A stretch of DNA of 34,881 nt from DATDDB01 sp035260545 (GTDB lineage Bacteria; Pseudomonadota; Gammaproteobacteria; Burkholderiales; Gallionellaceae): NCBI GenBank assembly GCA_035260545.1, contig DATFUZ010000046.1, forward strand, positions 1-34,881, written 5' to 3'. Position numbers and translations under genes: made by a program. The notes below the pieces were generated by a model, which was not told where the DNA came from, did not search any database, and was given only the letters and a program-made list of their open reading frames with translations. How positions within the stretch are numbered: position 1 is the first letter of the stretch; each line of letters starts with the position of its first letter. This document shows, piece by piece, positions 15,537 to 25,566 of this stretch.

Positions 15537-15881
15537 CTAAGCCGTTCCCTTCGTTTCGGCCATCGCCAGTTGCAGTTCCCGGCATTCTTTCTCAGCCTTC
15601 AGGCGGCATGCGTCAGGGACTTTGCCCCCGTTCCCACGTGATTCTCGGGTGCATTTTCTGCATAATTTCCAGCTGAACATAACGACGAGATCGCCACCGT
15701 AGGTTATCCTCGCCAAGCCGTGCCACTTGCGCGCCGCATTAAAAGGCTTTCCACAGGCGCCGCAGCATCGCCCGGAGTCGATACGCTCCATGTCGGCGAC
15801 AATTTCGTGCCCTACTTCTTTCAGGGGGGACAACGCAAGACGAAGCCCTCCGGCATGCGGTGAGGTTTTCTTTGTGCTCAT
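15537..15881 (-). CDS. Hypothetical zinc-ribbon protein
   Basis: A 114-aa protein with two Cys-x2-Cys pairs (Cys40/Cys43 in CCGACGKPF and Cys74/Cys77 in LCRKCTRE), about 30 residues apart, a plausible four-cysteine zinc ribbon. The N terminus is basic and the C terminus is a charged helix. GGAAGAG lies 7 bases before the ATG. It ends two bases before the primase ATG, so it is translationally coupled to it and probably serves replication or its control. I do not recognise the family. Confidence 0.65.
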   Translation of the reverse strand: MSTKKTSPHAGGLRLALSPLKEVGHEIVADMERIDSGRCCGACGKPFNAARKWHGLARITYGGDLVVMFSWKLCRKCTRESRGNGGKVPDACRLKAEKECRELQLAMAETKGTA

Positions 15882-15907
15882 TTTGGCGCTCTTCCGGCCA
15901 GTCGCTG

Positions 15908-16144
15908 CTACAGCAGGGAACCACGCTTGGACATCATGTCGCGTACGATTTGCCGGATTTCCTCATCGGATTTCCCGGCAATACGCGCCGCGATAAGTTG
16001 AGAAATTTCGTGTTCCGGCCAGGCAACAGAGTGGACACCCAAGGGGACAGGGGCAGTCATCAGCCCGGTCTTGATGTTGCTGTAATGGGTAGTCCTGGAC
16101 GTAGCCGTGAGGTCCAAAACCTGGGGAAGTTTGAGCAGCCGCAT
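15908..16144 (-). CDS. alpA: AlpA-family regulator
   Basis: A 78-aa winged-helix protein of the AlpA family, which acts in P4-like elements and CP4-57 as an activator of excision or integrase expression, or as a replication-module switch. The typical line is visible: RLLKLPQVLDLTATSRTTHY, then GLMTAPVPLG and VAWPEHEISQLIAARIAGKS. The start at 16144 has GGATGG upstream, and an alternative ATG at 16165 adds seven residues. It leads a small operon with the zinc-ribbon and primase genes (gap 26 bp), and an 8-bp inverted repeat lies just upstream. Confidence 0.85.
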   Translation of the reverse strand: MRLLKLPQVLDLTATSRTTHYSNIKTGLMTAPVPLGVHSVAWPEHEISQLIAARIAGKSDEEIRQIVRDMMSKRGSLL

Positions 16145-16173
16145 AGTTTTCCATCCTTTCCGCATTAATTGCT

Positions 16174-16195
16174 GTCCGCTGCAACTCCAGCGGAC
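16174..16195. promoter_or_regulatory. Inverted repeat upstream of alpA
   Basis: GTCCGCTG, 6 bases, CAGCGGAC: a perfect 8-bp inverted repeat 30 bp before the AlpA start. No T-run follows on the minus strand, so an operator is more likely than a terminator. Confidence 0.45.
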
Positions 16196-16280
16196 TGGGA
16201 TGGATTCTTGCGTACGTCAGGGGGGTGTGCTACGGGTTATTGTGTCAGCATAATGCGTGGAAATAGTACCAACGCGAGGC

Positions 16281-16940
16281 CTAACCGTTGACGGAAGTCA
16301 ACGCGGCCTTAACGGCATCGCGGGATATGTGGCCGCCGAATAGAACTTGCGCCAAGGCGACCCAGTGCTTCTCACGCATGCGGAGATCGCCAGGGCGCAC
16401 ACGGCGCATTGTCTGCAGGTTGTGGTCGGCTTCCCGCATCCAGTCCCGCCAGCTGCTCTTTTGGCTTGCCATTCCGTGGACATCTTGGAACAGTTCTTGC
16501 GTCTTCGGATATTCTCGCAACTCTGTCTCGAGATCGCGGATGGTATTCAAATATCCATCCAGCGGGTGCGGGCGAAGATTAGTCGATTTCTCGAGCTCCC
16601 ATAGCTTTCTCACCAAGTCGGAGGCCAGATCAGCAGCCTCGTCTAACAGCGCATCCGCATTCTTTTGCCGCTGTCGAATTTCGGTCTTCTTCGACAGGCG
16701 GCCGGCAGGAATCGGACCTCCATGCAGCTGCAGGGGGGCGATGATCGAGCCGATAAGCCAGCCGCCGAGCTCATCGTCCCCATTCCCGAGCCTTTCAGAT
16801 ACGTACTTGTCCGCTGCGCGCCAAAAATCCTCCAAGCGATCATCCGTAAAAAGCTTGCGCTCTTGGTCCGACAAATTGCCGGCCTCTTCCATGTGGCGGA
16901 AGCTATCTCGTGCCCATAAAGGCAACCACGGGTAATCCAT
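16281..16940 (-). CDS. Hypothetical element protein
   Basis: A 219-aa protein I do not recognise. It opens with MDYPWLPLWARDSFRHMEEA, has a weakly hydrophobic stretch (ELGGWLIGSIIAPLQLHGGP, about residues 60-80) and is otherwise helical and charged, with a probable coiled region at about 95-135. The C-terminal REKHWVALAQVLFGGHISRD, AVKAALTS looks like a small helical DNA-binding or oligomerisation end. AAGGGG lies 6 bases before ATG 16940; the frame extends upstream without such a site. It lies between alpA and another hypothetical gene and is probably part of the early region. Confidence 0.6.
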   Translation of the reverse strand: MDYPWLPLWARDSFRHMEEAGNLSDQERKLFTDDRLEDFWRAADKYVSERLGNGDDELGGWLIGSIIAPLQLHGGPIPAGRLSKKTEIRQRQKNADALLDEAADLASDLVRKLWELEKSTNLRPHPLDGYLNTIRDLETELREYPKTQELFQDVHGMASQKSSWRDWMREADHNLQTMRRVRPGDLRMREKHWVALAQVLFGGHISRDAVKAALTSVNG

Positions 16941-17051
16941 CGCGCACCCCTTCAAAGTGCAGCCTTCAAGAGGGGCCACCCCAGGCGGTGAAGGTTTCCG
17001 CCGTTCGCCTGGCCGGGCTAGGGGTGGCAAACTCGATCAAACTCCAACCGT

Positions 17052-17519
17052 CTACAGCCGCCCCCTGGCGCCTTCAATCAGCATGCGCGCCGCAGCGGTA
17101 TCGTCTATCACGGCCTGTAGCGCCTGGTGCAGGCCATTGAGTTGCGCCGGCTGCAGCAGCAGCCCATCGCCCGGCCGGACATTGTTTATGGTTATGCTCT
17201 GGATAAACTCGGCTAGATAGATGGCTTTGTCCAGCGTGTCTGAGGCGCGGAGCAGGGATAGCCCGGGATCTAGCCGGAGGCAATCAAGCTCCTTGAGTTC
17301 CCTCAGGCTCTCGGAAATATATTTCGCTGCCTCCTCCTCAGGGACGCGCGCAAAGACATTCCCCTCCGCGTCATTGACCTCCCATATTTCCGGATACGGA
17401 GATTCTTTCGCCTCTTCGTTGCGGCGGACAGCGAAAGGCGCGCCGTTCACCGGATATTTTCCGCTCTGCGTCTCCGGCGCTTCCGTGGACTTCCTTACTG
17501 TAGAATTGCAGTCAGCCAT
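17052..17519 (-). CDS. Hypothetical element protein
   Basis: A 155-aa protein of unknown function. The first 35 residues are polar and probably disordered, followed by a small alpha/beta stretch (EIWEVNDAEGNVFARVPEEE, about 45-65) and a helical C-terminal half (AIYLAEFIQSITINN, LNGLHQALQAVIDDTAAARM). A near-perfect ribosome site, AAGGAGGT, lies 7 bases before the ATG and fixes the start. It is the first gene after the integrase, separated from it by the strong hairpin and the right inverted repeat, so it probably has its own promoter there. Confidence 0.6.
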   Translation of the reverse strand: MADCNSTVRKSTEAPETQSGKYPVNGAPFAVRRNEEAKESPYPEIWEVNDAEGNVFARVPEEEAAKYISESLRELKELDCLRLDPGLSLLRASDTLDKAIYLAEFIQSITINNVRPGDGLLLQPAQLNGLHQALQAVIDDTAAARMLIEGARGRL

Positions 17520-17557
17520 GATGCTTACCTCCTTAGCAGGTATCGCGTTGTGGTTAG

Positions 17558-17587
17558 GCGGCCCGGGTGTTGGCTCACCCGGGCCGC
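17558..17587. other. Strong GC hairpin
   Basis: A perfect 12-bp stem (GCGGCCCGGGTG / CACCCGGGCCGC) with a 6-base loop, 38 bases before the start of the 155-aa gene. The T-run is poor on both strands, so it is either a factor-assisted terminator for the integrase message or a regulatory structure in the leader of the next gene. Confidence 0.5.
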
Positions 17588-17700
17588 TGCTTTCCCATGA
17601 TCCGCATGGGTACGTTTTTCGCGGCGCGCGATGATGCGGGCCGCAGGAAATCTACTTCGCGCGCAAAAATCCGCACTTGCGCGAACGGCTCCGGATATGT

Positions 17701-17790
17701 TGCCCCAACTGCCCCAACTCCATTACGAAAAGTTGGGGCGGCGCAAACCCAATAAATACGCGGTGCCCCAAGTGCCCCAACTTGCCCCAA
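17701..17790 (-). repeat. 90-bp iteron-bearing inverted repeat, right copy
   Basis: Reverse complement of 6766-6855 with two mismatches in 90 bases. It carries TGCCCCAA octamers at 17701, 17710, 17764, 17773 and 17783. It lies 35 bp beyond the integrase stop, so the two copies bracket all cargo but not the integrase. Confidence 0.85.
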
Positions 17791-17824
17791 GTGTTTTTGA
17801 TATGCACCGAGTAAAAATCGCACA

Positions 17825-19045
17825 TTAGGCGGCCTCTCCGCGCAAGGGAATGACCTCGGCGCCGGCTTTCAGCTTGTCCAGGTAATCCGCCCACAATTGC
17901 ATCATCTTGCGGCGCTCGGCGAGGTGCGCAGTGCGGTTGTATGCCCTGCCGTTTGGATCTCTCACGGCGTGGGCGAGCTGGTGCTCGATGTAGTCCGGGC
18001 GAACGTGCAATTCTTCGTCCAGGATGGTGCGGGCCATTGCCCGGAAACCATGGCCGCTCATTTCATCCTTGGCAAAGCCCATGCGCCGCAGCGCGGCGAG
18101 GATTGCGTTATCGCTCATCGGGCGGCCGTTGGTGCGCGCGCCCGGGAAAACGTACTTGCCGCCGCCAGTAACCGCGTGGAGCTCGCGCAAGATCGCTACG
18201 GCTTGGGCGCACAGCGGCACCAAGTGCGGCTCGCGCATCTTCATTCGTTCGCCGGGTATGTTCCACTCAGCTTTATCCAGGTCGAACTCCGCCCACTCGG
18301 CCCTGCGCAGTTCTCCCGGGCGCACGAAGAACAGGGGAGCGAGGCGGAGCGCGCACCTGGTGACAAATTGCCCTTTGTAATCGTCGATCGCTCGCATCAG
18401 TGCGCCGATTTCCTTGGGCGTAGTGATGGCGGCATGATGCGTTTCCTTCACCGGCGGCAGCGCCCCTTTGAGGTCCGGAGAAGGATCGCGCTCTGCGCGG
18501 CCGGTGGCGATTGCATAACGGAACACCTGGCCACAGTTCTGCAGGGCCCTATGTGCGGTTTCGACGGCGCCGCGGTCCTCGATCCGGCGCAACACCTTCA
18601 GCAGCTCCGGGGCCGAGATCTCAGCAATGGGCCGTCCGCCCAACCACGGGAAGATGTCGCGCTCCAGCCGTTGAATGATCCTCATGCCGTGATTCTCTGC
18701 CCAGGTGGGCGCGTTCTTCGCGTACCACTCGCGGGCTACTACCTCGAAGCTGTTGCCGGCGCGTTCGATCCTGGCAGATTTTGCCGCCTTGCGGTTTTCA
18801 GACGGATCCACGCCGTTCGCGATTAGCTTGCGGGCCTCGTCGCGCCGCTCCCTGGCGTCCTTCAGGGAAATATCCGGGTAGACGCCGAGCGATAGGCGCT
18901 TTTCTTTCCCATCGATCCGGTATTTAAGGCGCCACCACTTGCCCCCGCTGGGGGCAACTTCCAGATAGAGGCCGCCACCGTCAAACATGCGAACAGGCTT
19001 TTCAGCAGGCTTGGCGTTTCGTATGGCAGTGTCTGTCAGCGGCAT
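17825..19045 (-). CDS. int: P4-type tyrosine integrase
   Basis: A 406-aa site-specific recombinase. The N-terminal DUF4102 arm-binding domain starts with MPLTDTAIRNAKPAEKPVRM, followed by the SAM-like core-binding domain (FEVVAREWYAKNAPTWAENH) and the catalytic domain. Catalytic residues are visible: Arg in FVRPGELRRAEW, His-x-x-Arg in SGHGFRAMARTIL, His in HQLAHAV and the nucleophile Tyr in RAYNRTAHL. Length and layout match integrases that target tRNA and tmRNA 3' ends, and the gene starts 166 bp from the ssrA 3' end, reading away from it. TTGCCCCC repeats upstream of the start are likely its own arm sites. Confidence 0.95.
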   Translation of the reverse strand: MPLTDTAIRNAKPAEKPVRMFDGGGLYLEVAPSGGKWWRLKYRIDGKEKRLSLGVYPDISLKDARERRDEARKLIANGVDPSENRKAAKSARIERAGNSFEVVAREWYAKNAPTWAENHGMRIIQRLERDIFPWLGGRPIAEISAPELLKVLRRIEDRGAVETAHRALQNCGQVFRYAIATGRAERDPSPDLKGALPPVKETHHAAITTPKEIGALMRAIDDYKGQFVTRCALRLAPLFFVRPGELRRAEWAEFDLDKAEWNIPGERMKMREPHLVPLCAQAVAILRELHAVTGGGKYVFPGARTNGRPMSDNAILAALRRMGFAKDEMSGHGFRAMARTILDEELHVRPDYIEHQLAHAVRDPNGRAYNRTAHLAERRKMMQLWADYLDKLKAGAEVIPLRGEAA

Positions 19046-19079
19046 TTTGGGGGCAGTTCCTTATGCGTGGAAGTCAGTT

Positions 19080-19107
19080 GCCCCGAATGTTGCCCCCAGT
19101 TGCCCCC
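19080..19107 (+). repeat. Right arm-type integrase repeat
   Basis: Two GTTGCCCCC units in tandem, matching 6461-6490 in the same orientation; a further TTGGGGGCAG in the opposite orientation touches the integrase start. Probably arm-binding sites that also overlap the integrase promoter region. Confidence 0.5.
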
Positions 19108-19149
19108 GGTTGTCAATGGATGGTATAGGATGGCGGCGTACGAATAAAA

Positions 19150-19180
19150 GCAAAAAAGCCCGTGGATTCACGGGCTTTTA
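19150..19180 (-). terminator. Current terminator of ssrA
   Basis: Minus strand: AAAAGCCCGTG, 4-base loop, CACGGGCTTTT followed by more T: an 11-bp perfect stem with a T-run, about 32 bases past the ssrA 3' end. It lies inside the element, so it was probably brought in with it. Confidence 0.85.
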
Positions 19181-19211
19181 GTACTTCCCCGAATTTCTTC
19201 GGACGTTCAAA

Positions 19212-19578
19212 TGGTGGAGGCGGGGGGAATTGAACCCCCGTCCGCGAGCCCTCTACAGGCAGTTCTACATACTTAGCCTGGTTATTTGAATTTGATCCGC
19301 CAGACGCCAACCGGCGGGCTGCTGACGAACGAGCCACCTAAATTTAATGTCGTGCAAAGTGGCCCTGCGCGACACGATTCCGTGTAAATGACCTCACTCA
19401 TCTCAGCCTTGCGGCTTCGAGCCCCTCCACGGACAGCAGGGTGTGAGGTCTGACCTTAGGCGGCCAGAGCGTACTTTTCGTCGTTTGCGACTATTTGGTT
19501 TCCAGCTTTTTACGAGGTAGCGGGTCCTCGGTATGCCCTGCGCTGCTTTGCAACCCACGTCGAAGCCAGGTCGCCCCC
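19212..19578 (-). ncRNA. ssrA: Transfer-messenger RNA
   Basis: About 367 nt, rescuing stalled ribosomes by trans-translation together with SmpB. The 5' end GGGGGCGACCTGGCTTCGAC pairs with the 3' end CGCCTCC-ACCA in a 7-bp acceptor stem with one G-U pair, and the T-arm with its GTTCAA loop is clear. The tag frame (19488-19456, minus) reads GCA AAC GAC GAA AAG TAC GCT CTG GCC GCC TAA, giving the tag ANDEKYALAA. The element is integrated at its 3' end, and the RNA is left intact. A -10-like TACAAT lies 23 bases before the mature 5' end. Confidence 0.97.
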
Positions 19579-19595
19579 GGTTTCGGTGTCAAACC

Positions 19596-19613
19596 TTGCG
19601 GATTGTACCGCAA
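19596..19613 (-). promoter_or_regulatory. Candidate ssrA -10 inside an inverted repeat
   Basis: Minus strand TTGCGG-TACAAT-CCGCAA: the -10-like hexamer is exactly flanked by a perfect 6-bp inverted repeat. No clear -35 is seen. Initiation about 7 bases downstream would give a short 5' leader for RNase P to remove. Confidence 0.4.
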
Positions 19614-19686
19614 TAAGAGTCCATGGCGGCGGGAAAGTTCCCGCGCAAGGCGGGTGCCCGCCAGGCCTGTTCGCCGTCGCGATGGA

Positions 19687-21270
19687 TTACGCCACGCGCA
19701 TCGGCAGATGCCGTGCGCTGGCAATATGGCGGCCCGCATGGCGGTCGATGCGAGCGATGTGGCCGGTGAACCAGTCGAACAGCAGAACCTGGGCACGGAA
19801 CGATATATAGGCCTGGTCCGCCTTTCCGGCGTCCGCCTCGTCCTTGAGCTCCAGGAATTTCTTCTTGAAGCGCCGGTGCTCCCTGAGGTGGCTGTCGATG
19901 AAGGGGTAATCGTACTGCCGCATCAGGCGGGCCTCCTCGTCTTCGCTCTCCTCGTGGTGGCTGACAAGATAGGCGAGGATGACCCGCGCGCTCGGGAAAT
20001 CTTGCCCCGCGAAGGCGGAAATAAGGTCGTTGATTTTGCCGAACAATTGCCGGTGGGTCCGGTCAATTGACTCTATGCCCGTCTGGAAGGCATCGCGCCA
20101 TTCCATGTGGTTGTTGAGTTCGCCGGTGGTGAGGTGCTGGCCGGTGGCTTGGAATTGTTCGCAGCGTGTGAGGTAGATGCGGGCCGGAATGTCCTTGGGG
20201 GCGATTTCGAGGCACTCCCTGAGCAGCTCCATGGCGCCCGGAATCTGCCTGAGGTGATAGCGGGCGACGGCAGCCTCGAATTTCGCCTTGGACAGCCGCT
20301 TGCCATCGCGCAGCTTGATGGGGTCGTTGTCAAACACTTCGTAGAGGGAGAGCGGCTGCCGCTTTCCCTTTACGCGAACCCGGTCCAGAAAGCGGATGTC
20401 GTACTTCTCCGGGATTTCCAGCTCATAGTAGGTGCTCTGGCTGATCAGCAGGGGCGTATGGTAGAGCTTGGTCGAGCCCTCGATGCGGGCGGCAAGGTTC
20501 ACCGCATCGCCGATGACCGTGCCTTCCATGCGGCTTACGCCGCCTACCGTGCCTATCATGGTCATGCCGGTGTTCAGCCCGAACCCGATCTGGATGGGTT
20601 CATAGCCCGCGCGCCCGCGGCCCAGGTTGTAGTCGTCGAGCTTCTCCAGCATGTGTATCGCCCCGCTCACCGCATCGTCCGCGCTCTGCGGGAACAGGGC
20701 GAGGATGGAGTCTCCGGCATACTTGTCGATGATGCCGCGGTGGGTGATGACGATGGGCTCCATTTGCCGCAGGTAGGAGTTGAGGAAGTTGAAATTCTCC
20801 TGCGGCGTCATGTTTTCGGAGAGCATCGTGAAATTGCGGATGTCCGAGAACATGACCGTGAGATTGCGCTCCGCGTGGTCGCCCAGGTTGACGTCCAGGA
20901 TGCTGGCCTTGTCCAGCAGTTTCACCAGCTGGTGGGGGATGAGGCGGCTGAAGGCGTGCTCGGTCTGGCGCAGCAGCGTCACCGCCTGGCGGTGGTTTTC
21001 GACGGCTTTTTTGTGCCGTGTCTTTTCCCGCTCCAGGCGGTCCTTCAGGGAGGTCACCTGCGCGGTGCGGCGCATCAGCATCCACTCTGCGCGCGAGGCG
21101 CGGCTGGCCATGCCGACGACGGAGGCGATCAGCACTCCAAGCAGAAACAGCACCCATTCCCTGCCGAGCGAGGTGAAGTAGATCGCGCCGATCAGCATCA
21201 CCACGATCAGGGTGATGAGGATCGCGGTTACGAACGGTTTGATGAAGCGCAATAGTGCGGCGGTGCTCAT
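19687..21270 (-). CDS. Membrane class III adenylate cyclase with C-terminal hemerythrin domain
   Basis: A 527-aa fusion. Two membrane segments (about residues 10-33 and 38-56) precede a coiled linker (60-105) and a class III cyclase domain (about 135-310): FSDIRNFT and IIDKYAGDSILALF carry the metal aspartates and the adenine-binding Lys, and TVIGDAVNLAAR carries the Thr, Asn and Arg. The Thr in place of Asp is the mark of class IIIb cyclases, which include bicarbonate-responsive enzymes. A helical spacer leads to a hemerythrin domain (389-515) with the complete ligand set: IDRTH, HEESE (HxxxE), HLREH (HxxxH), HIARID (HxxxxD). It probably makes cAMP in response to O2, NO or iron. The start at 21270 has AGGAAA upstream; the ATG at 21288 has none. 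Confidence 0.9.
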   Translation of the reverse strand: MSTAALLRFIKPFVTAILITLIVVMLIGAIYFTSLGREWVLFLLGVLIASVVGMASRASRAEWMLMRRTAQVTSLKDRLEREKTRHKKAVENHRQAVTLLRQTEHAFSRLIPHQLVKLLDKASILDVNLGDHAERNLTVMFSDIRNFTMLSENMTPQENFNFLNSYLRQMEPIVITHRGIIDKYAGDSILALFPQSADDAVSGAIHMLEKLDDYNLGRGRAGYEPIQIGFGLNTGMTMIGTVGGVSRMEGTVIGDAVNLAARIEGSTKLYHTPLLISQSTYYELEIPEKYDIRFLDRVRVKGKRQPLSLYEVFDNDPIKLRDGKRLSKAKFEAAVARYHLRQIPGAMELLRECLEIAPKDIPARIYLTRCEQFQATGQHLTTGELNNHMEWRDAFQTGIESIDRTHRQLFGKINDLISAFAGQDFPSARVILAYLVSHHEESEDEEARLMRQYDYPFIDSHLREHRRFKKKFLELKDEADAGKADQAYISFRAQVLLFDWFTGHIARIDRHAGRHIASARHLPMRVA

Positions 21271-21402
21271 CCGGTTTCCTGATTTCATGAGGCGGCGCGC
21301 CGCAGTGCGTTGAGCCGCTCCTCCCCCCGGACGTCATTTCGCGTCCGGCATATTGTCGCCCTTCATGTTGTCCGGAGGGCGCATTGCATATACAGGTTAC
21401 CC

Positions 21403-22062
21403 TTATACAGAATTTCCCAAATACTGCAACAGTTCACCCGGCGAATCTATGCTGCCTTGGGCTTGCCATCCCTCCACTGTCGCGTTTTCACCAACATAGC
21501 CGTAGCTGGCGATGATGCCGGGCATGCCCGCGGCACGCGCGGCCTGCATGTCGCGCACATCGTCGCCCAAGTATACGCAATCCGCAGCGGCCGTCCCCAT
21601 GATCTCGCACGCCCTGAGCAGCGGATCGGGGTAAGGTTTCGCGCGGGCGCAGGTATCGCCGCTGATCAGGCAGGCGGCACGTTCCGCGTAGCCCAGCGCC
21701 TGCATCAGCGGAAGGGTAAAACGGTGCGGCTTGTTGGTGACAATGCCCCAGCGCATGCCGCGGCGCTCGATTTCCTCGATCAGCCTTGCTGTGTCGCCGA
21801 ACAGGCGCGTATGGTCACAGATGTGGCTGGCATAGTAGTCGAGGAAAATTTCCCGCAGCGCGCCGTACTCTGGATGGCCGGGCTCGATATTGAAACCCAG
21901 CTTGAACAAGCCGCGCACGCCGTGCGAGGCCTGGGGACGGATCTCGTCCAGCGCCATCGGCGGCAGTCCGCGCGCCGCGCGCGTATGGTTGAGCGCCGCC
22001 CCCAAGTCGGGCGCGGTGTCGGCGAAAGTACCGTCGAGGTCGAATAGAACCGCTTTAGTCAT
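21403..22062 (-). CDS. gph: HAD phosphatase (phosphoglycolate / MurNAc-6-P phosphatase type)
   Basis: A 219-aa HAD-IA phosphatase: motif I FDLDGTFADTAPD, motif II IVTNKP, motif III Lys in ARAKPYPDPLL, motif IV YLGDDVRDMQAARAAGM. Sequence alone suggests phosphoglycolate phosphatase. The position directly after ubiG (61 bp) matches the pseudomonad ubiG-mupP pair, where MupP dephosphorylates MurNAc-6-phosphate in the cell-wall recycling bypass with AmgK and MurU. Both roles are open. It shares the strand with ubiG, and no terminator is seen between them, so one transcript is likely. Confidence 0.85.
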   Translation of the reverse strand: MTKAVLFDLDGTFADTAPDLGAALNHTRAARGLPPMALDEIRPQASHGVRGLFKLGFNIEPGHPEYGALREIFLDYYASHICDHTRLFGDTARLIEEIERRGMRWGIVTNKPHRFTLPLMQALGYAERAACLISGDTCARAKPYPDPLLRACEIMGTAAADCVYLGDDVRDMQAARAAGMPGIIASYGYVGENATVEGWQAQGSIDSPGELLQYLGNSV

Positions 22063-22123
22063 TGATTATCCGGTTAATCCGCGTGCTTGGCGGCACCGGG
22101 AATAGCCTGCTGCAATTCAACAC

Positions 22124-22825
22124 CTAGGCGATGTCACGGCGGCAGGCGATCATGTAGTTGACGTCGGTGTCGTGCCCCAGCGAGTACTCGCGGGACAGCG
22201 GGTTATAGCTCATGCCCGTGACGTCGCTGACTTCCAGACCGGCGTTGCGGCAGAATTGCGCCAACTCCGACGGTTTGATGAATTTTGCATAGTCGTGCGT
22301 GCCACGCGGCAGCAGTTTTAGCACGTATTCGGCGCCGATCACCGCAAACAGGTAAGACTTGGGGTTGCGGTTCAGGGTGGAAAAAAACAGATGGCCGTCG
22401 GGCTTGACCAGCCTGGCGCAGGCCGCGACCACCGCGGCCGGATCCGGCACATGCTCCAGCATCTCCATGCAGGTCACCACATCGTAGCGTCCTGGCTGTT
22501 CCTCCGCCAGCGCTTCCACGGCAATCTTGCGGTATTCCACCTCGGCGCCGCTTTCGAGCAGGTGGAGTTTTGCCACTTGCAGGGCCTTGTCCCCCAGGTC
22601 GATGCCCGTCACCTCCGCCCCTTTGCCGGCCATGCTCTCGGACAGGATGCCGCCGCCGCACCCTACATCCAGCACGGTTTTTCCGGCCAGCGCCGCAATG
22701 CGGTCGATGTAGCCCAGACGCAAGGGGTTGATGTCGTGCAAGGGCTTGAATTCACTTGTCGGATCCCACCACCGGTGGGCCAATTGGCTGAATTTTTCCA
22801 GTTCTGTCGGGTCGGCGTTGGTCAT
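22124..22825 (-). CDS. ubiG: Ubiquinone biosynthesis O-methyltransferase
   Basis: A 233-aa SAM-dependent methyltransferase that carries out both O-methylations of ubiquinone synthesis. Visible are the family start TELEKFSQLAHRWWDPTSEF, the loop PLHDINPLRLGYI, SAM motif I VLDVGCGGGILSESMA, VTGIDLG, and CMEMLEHVPDP. The C terminus DVTGMSYNPLSREYSLGHDT is typical. ATG 22825 gives the usual N terminus; an upstream in-frame ATG exists, but it would add an unrelated leader and extend into the gyrA promoter region. It is divergent from gyrA. Quinone synthesis by this route points to a respiring proteobacterium. Confidence 0.95.
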   Translation of the reverse strand: MTNADPTELEKFSQLAHRWWDPTSEFKPLHDINPLRLGYIDRIAALAGKTVLDVGCGGGILSESMAGKGAEVTGIDLGDKALQVAKLHLLESGAEVEYRKIAVEALAEEQPGRYDVVTCMEMLEHVPDPAAVVAACARLVKPDGHLFFSTLNRNPKSYLFAVIGAEYVLKLLPRGTHDYAKFIKPSELAQFCRNAGLEVSDVTGMSYNPLSREYSLGHDTDVNYMIACRRDIA

Positions 22826-22913
22826 GACGTGCGGATTGCGGATGTTCGCGCCGACTGTAGCAAATCCGGGCCGTATTTGCCAGCAATTCCCCATCTGGTC
22901 GGGTAATTTGGGT

Positions 22914-22943
22914 TTGGTCGGGGAAGGTCCGGCATGGTAAAAT
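22914..22943 (+). promoter_or_regulatory. Candidate gyrA promoter
   Basis: TTGGTC (22914-22919), an 18-base spacer and TAAAAT (22938-22943), about 50 bases before the gyrA start. It would drive the long gyrA-serC-serA-pheA-hisC-aroF run. Confidence 0.55.
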
Positions 22944-22994
22944 CACAGGCTGTTTTTACCGCCTGAAGCTGGCGATGGATGGGGTATGCCACAC

Positions 22995-25550
<2,556 letters not shown>

Positions 25551-25566
25551 ACGGGAAAGGGCAGCC

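Larger units (their letters stand above)
17520..17824. other. Control region between integrase and cargo, no gene
   Basis: About 305 bp holding the strong hairpin (17558-17587) and the right 90-bp repeat (17701-17790). No gene is supported; short open frames here read through the repeat. Confidence 0.5.
6394..19225. mobile_element. Satellite-like integrated element in ssrA
   Basis: About 12.8 kb between the ssrA 3' end and a degraded copy of it. Modules: P4-type tyrosine integrase next to ssrA, AlpA regulator, Toprim/DUF927 primase-helicase, iteron-bearing inverted repeats, a tail chaperone/tape-measure module, and a DUF433/DUF5615 toxin-antitoxin pair. Similar TTGCCCCC-type repeats occur just inside both ends (6461-6490 and 19080-19107), as expected for integrase arm sites. 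No terminase, portal, capsid, major tail, lysis or conjugation genes are visible. All genes but the toxin-antitoxin pair are on the minus strand. Alternatives to a satellite are a decayed prophage or a hybrid of two elements. Confidence 0.8.

Noticed and set aside
16288..16935. 215-codon plus-strand frame opposite the 219-aa element gene
   Set aside because: The minus-strand frame has a good ribosome site and fits the direction of its neighbours; this one has neither.
6766..17790. Transposon ends (inverted repeats as terminal repeats)
   Set aside because: No transposase lies between the repeats, no target duplication is evident, and the integrase lies outside them.
20107..21255. 382-codon open frame antisense to the hemerythrin cyclase
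   Set aside because: No motif or ribosome site; the opposite strand has complete catalytic and ligand residues.
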